Below, piece by piece: positions 1-8,109 of a stretch of DNA of 51,036 bases. The translations under genes and the position numbers were made by a program. How positions within the stretch are numbered: position 1 is the stretch's first letter; the number at the start of each line of letters is the position of its first letter. The DNA comes from Archaeoglobus sp. UBA234 (GTDB lineage: Archaea > Halobacteriota > Archaeoglobi > Archaeoglobales > Archaeoglobaceae), in assembly GCA_002494625.1 (NCBI GenBank), contig DACH01000021.1, forward strand, positions 1 through 51,036, written 5' to 3'. Under the pieces are notes generated by a model. The model made no database searches, had not been told where the DNA came from, and was given only the letters and a program-made list of their open reading frames with translations.

Positions 1-75
1 ACGATATATGAAGGGACGAGTGAAGCTCAGAGAATAATTATCGGCAGGAGGCTTGCTGGTAGAATTAAAGGCTGA
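1..75 (+). CDS. Acyl-CoA dehydrogenase, C-terminal end only (partial)
   Basis: Frame 1 is open from the window edge to TGA at 73-75 and encodes the last 24 residues of a protein. The peptide begins TIYEGTSEAQRIIIGRRLAG, which matches the conserved C-terminal IYEGTSEIQR...IARRLLG segment of FAD-dependent acyl-CoA dehydrogenases. The gene sits 77 bases before a 3-hydroxyacyl-CoA dehydrogenase on the same strand, as expected for fatty-acid or branched-chain acyl-CoA oxidation. The rest of the gene is outside the window, so the substrate class cannot be judged. Confidence 0.8.
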   Translation, partial: TIYEGTSEAQRIIIGRRLAGRIKG

Positions 76-152
76 TTTTTTATTTTTATCTTTTAAGTGT
101 ATGAAATGTCTGAATGTCTAAGATCGAATAAATAAACATAAGGTGGTGTATC

Positions 153-1013
153 ATGAAGGTTGAGGATGTAAAGGTTGTTGGAGTGCTTGGTGCGGGAACG
201 ATGGGTAATGGCATTGCACAGGTCTGTGCAGCGGCGGGATTTGAGGTGATAATGAGAGATATCGAACAAAAATTCGTGGACAGAGGGATGGAAACGATAA
301 AGAAGAGTCTCTCCAAATTCGTACAGAAAGGAAAGATCTCACAGGATGAAATGGATTCGATAGTCTCCAGAATCAGACCAACAGTTGAAATGGGCGATCT
401 TGCAGAGGCTGACCTTGTAATTGAAGCTGTTATTGAGAACATGGATGTTAAAAAAAGAGTGATAAAGGAGCTTAATGAAATTGTAAAGAATCAGGAGGCA
501 ATCTTCGCTTCAAACACATCCACTCTGAGTATCACAGAGATGGCTGCTGTTTGCAGAAGACCTGATAAATTTGTGGGTATTCATTTCATGAATCCTGTTC
601 CCTTGATGAAAGGAGTTGAGATTGTTAGAGGTCTTCTGACGAGTGAAGAGACGCTTGAATTTGCTGTTGAGTTTATCAGGAGAATTGGCAAAGAACCTGT
701 GGTCTGTAAAGACTCAGCCGGTTTCATAAGCAATAGAATCCTGATGCCGTGGGTAAACGAAGGGATTTATGTGCTTTATGAAGGAATTGCCACAAAGGAG
801 GAGATTGACAAGGGAATGAGGCTTTTCACCAATGTTCCAATGGGTCCCTTAGAGCTGGCGGACCTAATAGGGCTCGACATAGTGCTTGCGGCGGTTGAAA
901 CTCTCCACAGGGAGCTTGGAGATAAGTATAAACCCTGTCCCCTTCTCAAGCAGATGGTCGCCGCTGGGTTACTCGGCAGAAAGACCGGAAGAGGATTTTA
1001 CGATTACAGATAA
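153..1013 (+). CDS. hbd: 3-hydroxyacyl-CoA dehydrogenase (3-hydroxybutyryl-CoA dehydrogenase type)
   Basis: This 286-residue protein should oxidise (S)-3-hydroxyacyl-CoA to 3-ketoacyl-CoA with NAD+ in the cytoplasm. The N-terminal Rossmann motif GAGTMGNGIAQ is at residues 14-24. The catalytic segment HFMNPVPLMKGVEIVRG holds the active-site His, and SNRILMPWVNEG starts the C-terminal domain. The length equals stand-alone Hbd enzymes (about 280-300). The ATG at 153 follows an AAGGTGGTG ribosome binding site. An acyl-CoA dehydrogenase ends just upstream, which supports a beta-oxidation role. A second, fused homologue lies at 9472. Chain-length preference cannot be read from the sequence. Confidence 0.9.
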   Translation: MKVEDVKVVGVLGAGTMGNGIAQVCAAAGFEVIMRDIEQKFVDRGMETIKKSLSKFVQKGKISQDEMDSIVSRIRPTVEMGDLAEADLVIEAVIENMDVKKRVIKELNEIVKNQEAIFASNTSTLSITEMAAVCRRPDKFVGIHFMNPVPLMKGVEIVRGLLTSEETLEFAVEFIRRIGKEPVVCKDSAGFISNRILMPWVNEGIYVLYEGIATKEEIDKGMRLFTNVPMGPLELADLIGLDIVLAAVETLHRELGDKYKPCPLLKQMVAAGLLGRKTGRGFYDYR

Positions 1014-1035
1014 CTTTTTCAAATTTTTTTATCCA
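1014..1035 (+). terminator. T-rich transcription stop after hbd
   Basis: Two runs of T (five, then seven bases) follow the hbd stop codon directly, with no hairpin. Archaeal termination commonly uses such runs. The remaining gap to 1289 holds no convincing gene. A TATA-like AAATTATAAT near 1224 probably serves the next gene. Confidence 0.4.
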
Positions 1036-1289
1036 GAAGTCCATGAGTTTAGTTTACCTGGTTATATGGTACCCCCTCAGTTTCTTAGTGTATCTGTTTA
1101 TGGTTATTTTTCTGGGATGAGAAGGGTGACTGCTTAATCATATATGTCATCCCTCAAGCTACTCCTTTCGATACCCATCTACAAAATGAAAAGTAGAGTT
1201 CAACAAGAATTATATACCCCTAAATTATAATAGGTTTGGTTGGTAAATCTGTTCAGGGGTGATGTTTTGTAGTACTCAACTCAATTTAC

Positions 1290-2519
1290 ATGGATTCAAG
1301 GGACATAAAGGAAAGCACACTGGCTCTCTCCCTTGTGACAGTTGGCAATCTCATTACAGGTTTTGTTCTGGGTTATTCATCTCCTTTGCTCTCACTGCTA
1401 CCAGCTCTTTTTCTGCTTGTTCCTCCAAGCATAGGTTTGAGAGGTAACATATATGCCTCTCTGGGTTCAAGACTGAACTCCTATCTGCACACCGGTAGGA
1501 TCTCACCAAAGTTCGAGATAACAAAAGAGTACTCGGAAAATCTGGTCTCATCCACCTTCCTCCTCCTCCTCTTCAGCATGACAAGTGGGTTTATGGCTGC
1601 GATGATGGCATATTTTATGGGTTTAACAACCTTCGGGGGGGAGGAGATATCCCTTGTCATGCTCTCTTTTGATATGATAACAATATCAGCACTTTCTGGC
1701 ATTCTCTCAGCCACCCTCATGATCCCATCCACCCTTGTCATATCTCTTGGAAGCTACAGCTATGGATGGAATCCCGACAACCTTACTGCACCTTTCATCA
1801 CCCTGATTGGAGACGTAGTAACTCTTCCGATTCTCTTCCTTTCTGCAAAGGTCATCTTTGGCATTCCGGTTGGAGTCAGAATTTTCATTTTCCTTTCTCT
1901 CCTCTTTTTCACTGCTGTTCTTGGGTTTATAACCTATTACGGTCAGATGAGTATGGAGAAACACAGAATTGCCAGAAGGATAATAAGAGAGAGCTCATGG
2001 GTCCTTCTCGCCTGTGTAATCCTAGATGTGTTTGCAGGTTCGGTTATAGGTATAAGGGCTGAAGAACTCATAATTATTGCGGGGCTTTTGACTGTTATTC
2101 CATCTTTCTTAGAGGATGGAGGAGCTATTGGTGGAATTCTCTCCTCTCGATTTTCCTCTCTTCTCCATCTCGGTGTTCTGAAGCCGAATATCAAACCTCC
2201 ACTTGAGATTTTAAAGGTTTTTGGAGTCTTTCACCTGATCGGTCTCTTTATTTTCGCACTGATCGGTGTTCTGGCTCAGACGCTCAATATTTTCATTGGA
2301 CTTCAGACAATTTCAACGCTGGAACTGGTTCTGATAACGATTGTGGCGGGACAGATTCTTCTTGTTCCCCTGAACCTGATGTCATACTATTTTTCAATTC
2401 TCTCCTTCAGAAAAGGTCTGGACCCTGACAACATTGGCATCCCTCTGATAACCTCCATAATGGATGTCCTCGGAACGCTTTGTTTTATTGGAACCCTCAT
2501 TGTTTTCGGAGTGATATGA
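1290..2519 (+). CDS. MgtE/SLC41-like divalent cation transporter, two-repeat membrane protein
   Basis: A 409-residue polytopic membrane protein made of two related halves, as in the SLC41/MgtE transmembrane domain. The first half carries the signature PPSIGLRGNIYASLGSRLNS near residues 45-65. The second half has the corresponding PSFLEDGGAIGGILSSRFSS near residues 270-290. About ten hydrophobic segments are visible and there are no cytoplasmic CBS or MgtE-N domains. It probably moves Mg2+ or another divalent metal across the cytoplasmic membrane. The ATG at 1290 is the first start after an in-frame stop and lacks a strong ribosome site. The ion cannot be stated from sequence. Confidence 0.75.
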   Translation: MDSRDIKESTLALSLVTVGNLITGFVLGYSSPLLSLLPALFLLVPPSIGLRGNIYASLGSRLNSYLHTGRISPKFEITKEYSENLVSSTFLLLLFSMTSGFMAAMMAYFMGLTTFGGEEISLVMLSFDMITISALSGILSATLMIPSTLVISLGSYSYGWNPDNLTAPFITLIGDVVTLPILFLSAKVIFGIPVGVRIFIFLSLLFFTAVLGFITYYGQMSMEKHRIARRIIRESSWVLLACVILDVFAGSVIGIRAEELIIIAGLLTVIPSFLEDGGAIGGILSSRFSSLLHLGVLKPNIKPPLEILKVFGVFHLIGLFIFALIGVLAQTLNIFIGLQTISTLELVLITIVAGQILLVPLNLMSYYFSILSFRKGLDPDNIGIPLITSIMDVLGTLCFIGTLIVFGVI

Positions 2520-2522
2520 TCA

Positions 2523-3356
2523 TCATGGAATCAGATGTGACCCATCGCAGCTTTCTGCTCTGAAGTTAAATCCCTCCCTGCAGAAGGCATAACTCAATCC
2601 GAACTCCTCGCATATTTTTTTGACCTTATCAAGAATGTTTCTTCTTATCTCAGTGGGCATATAGAATGAGTTCCGGATTTTTTCTCCTTCAATGAAGTAG
2701 AGTCTCCTGTAAACCTCTCCAGATATATTTTTCAACCTTTTGAAAGAGTCATATCTCAGTTTGAGAGTTGATGAGACTATATGGTCGGCAAAGCTGCATT
2801 TCTCTATGATTTTTTCCACCTCACCCTCAGTTAATCCTGGTAAAATCGGGTCAAGTCTGAGAATTACAGGAATCCCGCTCTCTTTCAATCTCTGCAAAGC
2901 TTTAATTCTTTTCTCAGGATTTGGCGCTCCTGGTTCAATCAGAGAAGCCACTTCATCCCTCAGAGTTGTGATAGATATGCTGACAGCACCTTTATCCAGC
3001 AGATCAACATCTCTGCAGACCATGTCACTCTTTGTTACAATCATTATCCTCATGTTGTAATCCCTCAAAAGTCTCAGGATGTTTCTTGTCTTCTCAAGTT
3101 TTCTCTCGACAGGAGGGTAAGGGTCGCTTGAGTTGGAGATAGAAATCAGTGACTTTTCCGGGATTTTTTTCAGATCTATCTCAACCCTCTGTTCAAGCCT
3201 TTTTTTGAGTCTCAGTTTGTAGAAGTCAGGAATATATGTGGAATAGCAGTAAAGACATCCGTGGGCACAGCCTGTGTATGGGTTGAGAGAATATTTTTCC
3301 CTGCAGGTACACAGAGGGGATTTCCAGGGGTCGAATGGTCTGATAAGCTGAGTCAT
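2523..3356 (-). CDS. SPL-family radical SAM protein
   Basis: A 277-residue protein with the [4Fe-4S] radical-SAM cysteine motif C-x3-C-x2-C in GCAHGCLYCYS (about residues 30-40), preceded by NPYTG as in spore-photoproduct-lyase-like proteins. The later segments ISNSSDPYPPVE and VTKSD are also typical of this group (COG1533). The true substrate of these archaeal and bacterial SplB-like proteins is not generally known, so DNA photoproduct repair should not be assumed. The start lies 9 bases after the stop of the DUF84 gene at 3366, so the two are probably co-transcribed. No oddities were seen. Confidence 0.8.
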   Translation of the reverse strand: MTQLIRPFDPWKSPLCTCREKYSLNPYTGCAHGCLYCYSTYIPDFYKLRLKKRLEQRVEIDLKKIPEKSLISISNSSDPYPPVERKLEKTRNILRLLRDYNMRIMIVTKSDMVCRDVDLLDKGAVSISITTLRDEVASLIEPGAPNPEKRIKALQRLKESGIPVILRLDPILPGLTEGEVEKIIEKCSFADHIVSSTLKLRYDSFKRLKNISGEVYRRLYFIEGEKIRNSFYMPTEIRRNILDKVKKICEEFGLSYAFCREGFNFRAESCDGSHLIP

Positions 3357-3365
3357 ACTACTGCG

Positions 3366-3890
3366 TTAAAAATAATGCTCTCTGTTTATCCAGGGTATCA
3401 GTGCTGCTGTTACTGAGAGTCTTGTTAGCTCCACTCTCGAAATTTTTCCCTTGGTGAGAAAGTGAATTGCCCCGGTTTTCTCACCAAGGTTTTTTATCCC
3501 TGTAAACTCATCCATGACATCTCCAACCTCTCTTCCTTTCAGAACCTCCTCTACAACAAAAGGAGGATATTCAAATCCGGGACCAAAGCCTATAGTTATC
3601 CTCTCTCCGTTGTATATCGCTGAGACCTGAAAATCAATAAAGCCGGTTACTGTCTCTTTGACCGAGAAAAGTCCAGCCTCAACACCTACGGAGAAGTCAT
3701 AGTCATCGGAAAAAGACCTTAACGCCCTGTTGATAGCCCCTTTTATCGAATCGTTGTTGAAAGGCTGGTTTCCAACGCCTGAATCAACCTCCACTGAGTT
3801 TACACTGACATCATCAAAGAACTGCTTAAAAGCCTGTTTAACTCCCTCCACCTTTACGGGGTTCTTTGAACCTACGATGACCCTCACCAC
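3366..3890 (-). CDS. DUF84-family inosine/xanthosine triphosphatase
   Basis: A 174-residue protein of the YjjX/DUF84 family, which hydrolyses ITP and XTP so that deaminated purines are not built into nucleic acids. The N-terminus VRVIVGSKNPVKVEGVKQAF is the family hallmark, followed by VDSGVGNQPFNNDS and SVGVEAGLF, which form the nucleotide and metal site. Two GTG codons (3890 and 3887) compete as start. A TATA-like ATAATTTATG about 25 bases upstream points to a leaderless message beginning here. It is followed by the radical SAM gene. The family assignment is strong; the substrate comes from family knowledge. Confidence 0.82.
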   Translation of the reverse strand: MVRVIVGSKNPVKVEGVKQAFKQFFDDVSVNSVEVDSGVGNQPFNNDSIKGAINRALRSFSDDYDFSVGVEAGLFSVKETVTGFIDFQVSAIYNGERITIGFGPGFEYPPFVVEEVLKGREVGDVMDEFTGIKNLGEKTGAIHFLTKGKISRVELTRLSVTAALIPWINREHYF

Positions 3891-3989
3891 AGAGACTCAG
3901 CATCCCTCCTTCATAAATTATTTTCCAGAGGAGATTAGCAGGAATCTATCACAATTAATTTTATATATTCTGCGTTAAACACAACTCCA

Positions 3990-4328
3990 ATGAAAGTTGT
4001 CTTTCACATCGATTTTGACAGTACACCTGTGCTTGAAATATTGCTCGGAAACATAAAGAATCTTCTGAAGGAAAGGGATGCAGAGGTGGCTGTTGTTGCC
4101 AATGGATATGCAGTCAAGCTCTTCACAAAGGCAAATCTCTCAAAGTATGAGCCTGAAATCAGGAAGTTACTTGAGAGTGGAGTGGAGTTTTATGTCTGCA
4201 ACAATGCGCTGAAGAATCTGGTAGGAGTACAGCCATCTGAGATATCTGGGTTATGCAAAATAATTCCAGCAGGGGTTGTAAAGTTAATAGAGCTTCAGAA
4301 TATGGGGTTTGCATATATCAAGCCCTGA
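3990..4328 (+). CDS. DsrE/DsrF-like family protein
   Basis: A 112-residue cytoplasmic alpha/beta protein resembling archaeal DsrE-like proteins. The C-terminal part, with FYVCNNALKN, IIPAGVVKLIELQ and GFAYIKP, is the conserved block of this group. One cysteine (in YVCNNA) occupies the position that carries persulfide in true sulfur-relay DsrE proteins, but no Dsr or Tus partners are nearby. The TATA-like TTTTATATATT about 25 bases before the ATG implies a leaderless transcript. The gene is divergent from the DUF84 gene and convergent with coaD. Its role in sulfur transfer is only inferred. Confidence 0.7.
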   Translation: MKVVFHIDFDSTPVLEILLGNIKNLLKERDAEVAVVANGYAVKLFTKANLSKYEPEIRKLLESGVEFYVCNNALKNLVGVQPSEISGLCKIIPAGVVKLIELQNMGFAYIKP

Positions 4329-4335
4329 AAAACCT

Positions 4336-4782
4336 TTATATAAGGTTTCCATACCTGTCTATCTCTCCTTTTTTTATTCTTGTTGAGGATATGGGCTTTC
4401 CATCCTCTGCGAGAAGAAAATCCACCTTGACTATTTTAATCTCCTTTTTTCCAAGTTCTCTTCTCTTTTTGTTTATCAGCTCAGCCATTTTGCATGTTTC
4501 CGGGGAGACAACGAGGTAGTCAAAGTCTATATCGAGAGTTCTGCCGTATGGATTGTCGATTCTTACAACCGTGGGCTTAAAACCGTATTTTGATTCAACA
4601 TATCTTCTTACATTTTCTGCCCTTATTTCGTAGGGAAGGACACTCCTTATCCTCATTCTTGCCATCTCGTCGCATGTGATTCCTATCATCACTTCCTTTC
4701 CGCCGAGTCTGATTGCAACATCAATCAGTTTCTTGTGTCCTTCATGCAAGGGTTCAAAAGTTCCTCCGAGGGCTACCTTCAT
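4336..4782 (-). CDS. coaD: Phosphopantetheine adenylyltransferase (archaeal CoaD type)
   Basis: A 148-residue nucleotidyltransferase that should transfer AMP from ATP to 4'-phosphopantetheine in coenzyme A synthesis. The N-terminal GGTFEPLHEGHKKLI carries the HxGH nucleotide-binding motif, and the C-terminal ISSTRIKKGEI is the second family signature. The length fits the archaeal enzymes (about 150-160). A TATA-like CTTTTATAG lies about 25 bases upstream of the ATG at 4782, so the message is probably leaderless. The gene is convergent with the DsrE-like gene, with only 7 bases between the stops. Confidence 0.88.
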   Translation of the reverse strand: MKVALGGTFEPLHEGHKKLIDVAIRLGGKEVMIGITCDEMARMRIRSVLPYEIRAENVRRYVESKYGFKPTVVRIDNPYGRTLDIDFDYLVVSPETCKMAELINKKRRELGKKEIKIVKVDFLLAEDGKPISSTRIKKGEIDRYGNLI

Positions 4783-4848
4783 TCCATGTTGGGATTACAT
4801 CCTGGCTATAAAAGCTTATTTGTTTTTAACGGTTTTTAACTGTATAAT

Positions 4849-5157
4849 TCAGATATTGCTCATTATCGTATGGAATACCTGATTCACGATATCTATTCCG
4901 TTTAGTTTGAGAATGAGATTCAGAACTGCTCCAATAATCGCTCCAACAATCAGAGCGGAGATAATTCTTACCTTTACGATCAGAATTATTGCAATAACTA
5001 AGAGTACAAGCGTTGAAACAGCACTTAGCTGAGATAGCTGCACGCTTGCTTCTGAAATCACATCACTCATAAGGTTAAAGAGGGTTGCTATACCGCTTAA
5101 ACCGAAAAGAAATCCGACTATAACTCCCACAATTGTTATGGTGGTGTCAGTACCCAT
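4849..5157 (-). CDS. Small hydrophobic membrane protein of unknown function
   Basis: A 102-residue protein with three likely membrane helices: residues about 7-30, about 46-65 (TLVLLVIAIILIV) and about 68-88 (ISALIVGAIIGAVLNLIL). It has no charged catalytic motif and no recognised family. The Gly/Ala/Ile pattern is typical of small archaeal integral membrane proteins. It stands alone upstream of coaD on the same strand, 66 bases away, and could be read through into coaD. I do not recognise it. Confidence 0.6.
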   Translation of the reverse strand: MGTDTTITIVGVIVGFLFGLSGIATLFNLMSDVISEASVQLSQLSAVSTLVLLVIAIILIVKVRIISALIVGAIIGAVLNLILKLNGIDIVNQVFHTIMSNI

Positions 5158-5349
5158 GATTGAACCTTACCCTTCTGCAATATAACCTTTTTGAAAACCT
5201 CAATTCATATAGCTATCTGTTCCGTCAGGAAATTCTATGGGGTTTATACTTTTTTCAGTTCACAAATTGTGCTCTTTTTCAAAATTCTTTATGTATTTCA
5301 TAATGGTAAAAAACGAAAACCATATTAAATCGACAACTTAACAACGACT

Positions 5350-5472
5350 ATGCTTATAGTTTGTGAAAACTGTGGTGGTGATGAGTTCAGAATTAACAAA
5401 AGATATGTCGCAACATGCGTGCTTTGCGGTAAAAGTATAAAATTATGCGAGAATATAGTATCTGAGGGTTAG
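5350..5472 (+). CDS. 40-residue zinc-ribbon microprotein
   Basis: A short open frame starts with ATG at 5350 and ends with TAG at 5470-5472. The product has four cysteines in two knuckles: CENC at residues 5-8 and CVLC at residues 23-26, plus a fifth Cys at 33. The CGGDEFRINKRYVATCVLCG layout is a classic small zinc ribbon. A TATA-like CATATTAAAT about 25-30 bases before the ATG would give a leaderless message. No partner gene is obvious. It could be a nucleic-acid-binding or adaptor protein; its function is unknown. Confidence 0.6.
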   Translation: MLIVCENCGGDEFRINKRYVATCVLCGKSIKLCENIVSEG

Positions 5473-5647
5473 ATTAATATGGGTGATTAATGCAAATCAT
5501 TGTAAGATTAATTCAACTTTATTGTGGTTTAATCAGATTGGGATTTTTTGCAGCCTCATTCGTATCTCCTTTGTTATTAGAAATTATAGGAAAATTTTTA
5601 GGCAAATCCAGCGAAAGGTTATTATTCTAAGCTGATTGCCTCGGATT

Positions 5648-6931
5648 ATGGATGTAATTGTTGAGGGTGGAGAGGTAATGGGAGAAATAACACCTCCTCC
5701 CTCAAAGAGTTACACACATAGAGCTTTTATTGCAGCCTCCCTCTCACCTTCTACAAAGATCGGCAATCCGCTAATCTCGGGGGATACTGTGTCCACCCTG
5801 AATGCCTGTCTGTTCATCGGTGCTCGTTTTATGAGAGATGGGTATTGGTTTACATTTAAAGGAATTGAAGAAATCAACACCTCGGGATATCTGAATCTCA
5901 GAAACTCCGGAACAACTCTGAGGTTGATGATGGGGCTGACCTCACTCTCTCTTTCCGGGAAATTTGCTGTTCTTGATGGAGATGATTCGCTGAGAAAAAG
6001 ACCGAATCTCGAACTTGCAGAAGCGATTAATAGGCTTGGAGCAAGAGTTGAGGGTGGGAAGGAATTTAGAGCACCTGTGAGAATAAAAGGAACTGTTAAA
6101 GGAGGAGATATAGTACTGTCTGCAAGAAGCTCACAATTCGTCTCAAGTTTGCTCTTCACTCTATCCCTTGCGAGGGGAAACTCTGAAATAAGGATTTTGA
6201 GCGTAAAATCAAAGCCATACATAGATATAACGCTGGAAGTTCTGGAGAACTCTGGGATTTACGTTGGGATGGAAGAGCAGAATGGGAACATCATGTATTA
6301 TATAAATGGTGATCAGAGATTTAAACTTAGAAAATTTGTTGTTCCAGCAGATTTCTCATCCACAGGATATCTTATTGCTGCCGGACTGATTGGAGGAGAG
6401 ATTGAAATAAAGAATGCTTTCCCATCAAGACAGGGGGATGAAATAATAGTTGATGTAGTCAGAGAAATGGGCGGCGATGTGAGATGGAACAGAGATGAAG
6501 GCATAATAAGGGTAAGAAAATCACCGCTGACAGGAATCGATATCGATGCATCAAATTTTCCAGACCTCGTTCCTGTTTTATCAGTTATGGCAGCCTTTGC
6601 AGAGGGAGAAACGAGAATAAGAGGCATCGAACATCTGAGGATAAAGGAGATAGACAGAGTGGAAGGAATCCTCAGAAATCTTCATTCACTTGGAGTTGAG
6701 GCTAAAATTGATAATGGGAAAAACCCCACAATTACTGTGAAAGGGGATGGCTATCGCATCTTCAAAGGAAATGTGAAATCTTTTGGAGATCACAGAATGG
6801 CTCTTGCATTCTCTCTTTTTGGTATAGCAGGAAAAGTTTATGTTGAAGGAGCTGAAGCTGTGAGTGTTTCCTATCCGGGATACTTCGATACTCTCAGGAG
6901 CTTGGGAGTTAATGTAAGAAGGGTGAGATGA
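5648..6931 (+). CDS. aroA: 3-phosphoshikimate 1-carboxyvinyltransferase (EPSP synthase)
   Basis: A 427-residue enzyme of the shikimate pathway, joining shikimate 3-phosphate and phosphoenolpyruvate. Visible motifs are PPSKSYTHRAFIAASLS near the N-terminus, NSGTTLRLMMGL (PEP loop), and FGDHRMALAFSLFG near the C-terminus. The usual KE(S/T)DR motif reads KEIDR here, a small change. The ATG at 5648 gives the expected MDVIVEGG start; a TTG at 5636 would add four residues. No ribosome site precedes either, but an AT-rich TTATTATT about 25 bases upstream suits a leaderless start at 5648. The stop overlaps the aroC start. Confidence 0.93.
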   Translation: MDVIVEGGEVMGEITPPPSKSYTHRAFIAASLSPSTKIGNPLISGDTVSTLNACLFIGARFMRDGYWFTFKGIEEINTSGYLNLRNSGTTLRLMMGLTSLSLSGKFAVLDGDDSLRKRPNLELAEAINRLGARVEGGKEFRAPVRIKGTVKGGDIVLSARSSQFVSSLLFTLSLARGNSEIRILSVKSKPYIDITLEVLENSGIYVGMEEQNGNIMYYINGDQRFKLRKFVVPADFSSTGYLIAAGLIGGEIEIKNAFPSRQGDEIIVDVVREMGGDVRWNRDEGIIRVRKSPLTGIDIDASNFPDLVPVLSVMAAFAEGETRIRGIEHLRIKEIDRVEGILRNLHSLGVEAKIDNGKNPTITVKGDGYRIFKGNVKSFGDHRMALAFSLFGIAGKVYVEGAEAVSVSYPGYFDTLRSLGVNVRRVR

Positions 6932-8037
6932 TGGGGAATACCTTTGGCAATCTATTCAGGATAACCACCTGGGGCGAAAGCCATGGAAAAGCAATAGGAT
7001 GTGTTGTGGATGGCTGTCCAGCAGGTCTTGAGCTGAGCGAAGAGGATATTCAGGTGGAGCTGGATAGAAGAAAGCCTGGAAAGGAATATACGAGCACAAG
7101 GAAAGAAGAAGACAGAGTAAGCATACTTTCTGGAGTTTTTGAGGGCAGGACCACAGGAGCTCCCATTTCGATGATTATCCTCAATAAAGATGTAATCAGC
7201 GAACATTATCTCAGAATAAAGGATTCACCCCGTCCCGGTCATGCAGATTTAACCTACTGGTTGAAGTACAGGCACAGAGACTGGAGAGGAGGTGGCAGGA
7301 GTTCGGCAAGGGAGACTGCAGGAAGGGTTGCTGGAGGAACGATTGCAAAGAAGCTCATATCCAGTTTCGGCGTTAAGGTTGTGGGTTATGCGGTTGAGAT
7401 TGGGGGGGTAGGATGGAAAGAGAGCAATGAAAATTATGATGAGCAGGACTATCTCAGATTTTATGAAATGGCTGAAGAAAGCCCCCTCAGAATTCCAGAT
7501 AGAGATGCTACAGAAAAAGCCATAGATCTTATAGAATCCATCAGAAAAGAGGGAGATAGTGTTGGCGGAATAGCAGAGGTTGTAGTTTTGAACCCTCCTC
7601 CCGGTTTGGGGGAGCCTGTGTTCAACAGATTTGATGCTGCTCTTTCAATGGCTGTTATGAGCATCCCGGCAGTGAAAGGGGTTGAAATAGGTACAGGTTT
7701 CAGGGTTTCAAGAATGAAGGGCTCTGAGAATAATGATCCAATAATTTTGAAAGATGGCAAGATAAGACTTGCAAAAAATCACTCTGGAGGGATTCTTGGG
7801 GGAATAACCACAGGAGAACCGGTAATAATCAGAGCAGCAATAAAACCAACGCCCTCTATTTCGAAGCCTCAGAGGACGGTAAATCTTGAAAGGATGGAAG
7901 AAGAAACAATAAAAGTTGAGGGGAGGCATGATCCCTGCATAGTTCCGAGGGTAATCCCTGTTATTGAGGCGATGGTGGCAATTACGGTTGCAGACTTCAT
8001 GCTGATGAGCAGAATCATCCCACAAAGAATTGAATGA
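6931..8037 (+). CDS. aroC: Chorismate synthase
   Basis: A 368-residue FMN-dependent lyase making chorismate from EPSP, the step after aroA. The N-terminal signature GESHGKAIGCVVDGCPAG, the segment RPGHADLTYWLKY and the basic, Gly-rich RGGGRSSARETAGRVAGG are all typical. Two adjacent in-frame ATGs exist (6928 and 6931). The GGGTGAG ribosome site at 6921-6927 is better spaced for 6931, which also yields the family-typical MGNTFG. The first base of the ATG overlaps the aroA stop, so translation is coupled. The length is normal for the family. Confidence 0.95.
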   Translation: MGNTFGNLFRITTWGESHGKAIGCVVDGCPAGLELSEEDIQVELDRRKPGKEYTSTRKEEDRVSILSGVFEGRTTGAPISMIILNKDVISEHYLRIKDSPRPGHADLTYWLKYRHRDWRGGGRSSARETAGRVAGGTIAKKLISSFGVKVVGYAVEIGGVGWKESNENYDEQDYLRFYEMAEESPLRIPDRDATEKAIDLIESIRKEGDSVGGIAEVVVLNPPPGLGEPVFNRFDAALSMAVMSIPAVKGVEIGTGFRVSRMKGSENNDPIILKDGKIRLAKNHSGGILGGITTGEPVIIRAAIKPTPSISKPQRTVNLERMEEETIKVEGRHDPCIVPRVIPVIEAMVAITVADFMLMSRIIPQRIE

Positions 8038-8109
8038 TTATTTTCTCATTTTCTTCAAATGCCCGTTTCAGTCAAAAATTTTTTTAATTGTAAATACAGG
8101 AAGTAGAAT

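Noticed and set aside
1259..1447. 62-codon frame with a good GGGGTG ribosome-site-like sequence upstream
   Set aside because: Overlaps the start of the MgtE-like gene in another frame and the peptide has no coherent fold; the start signal may instead be part of the leader.
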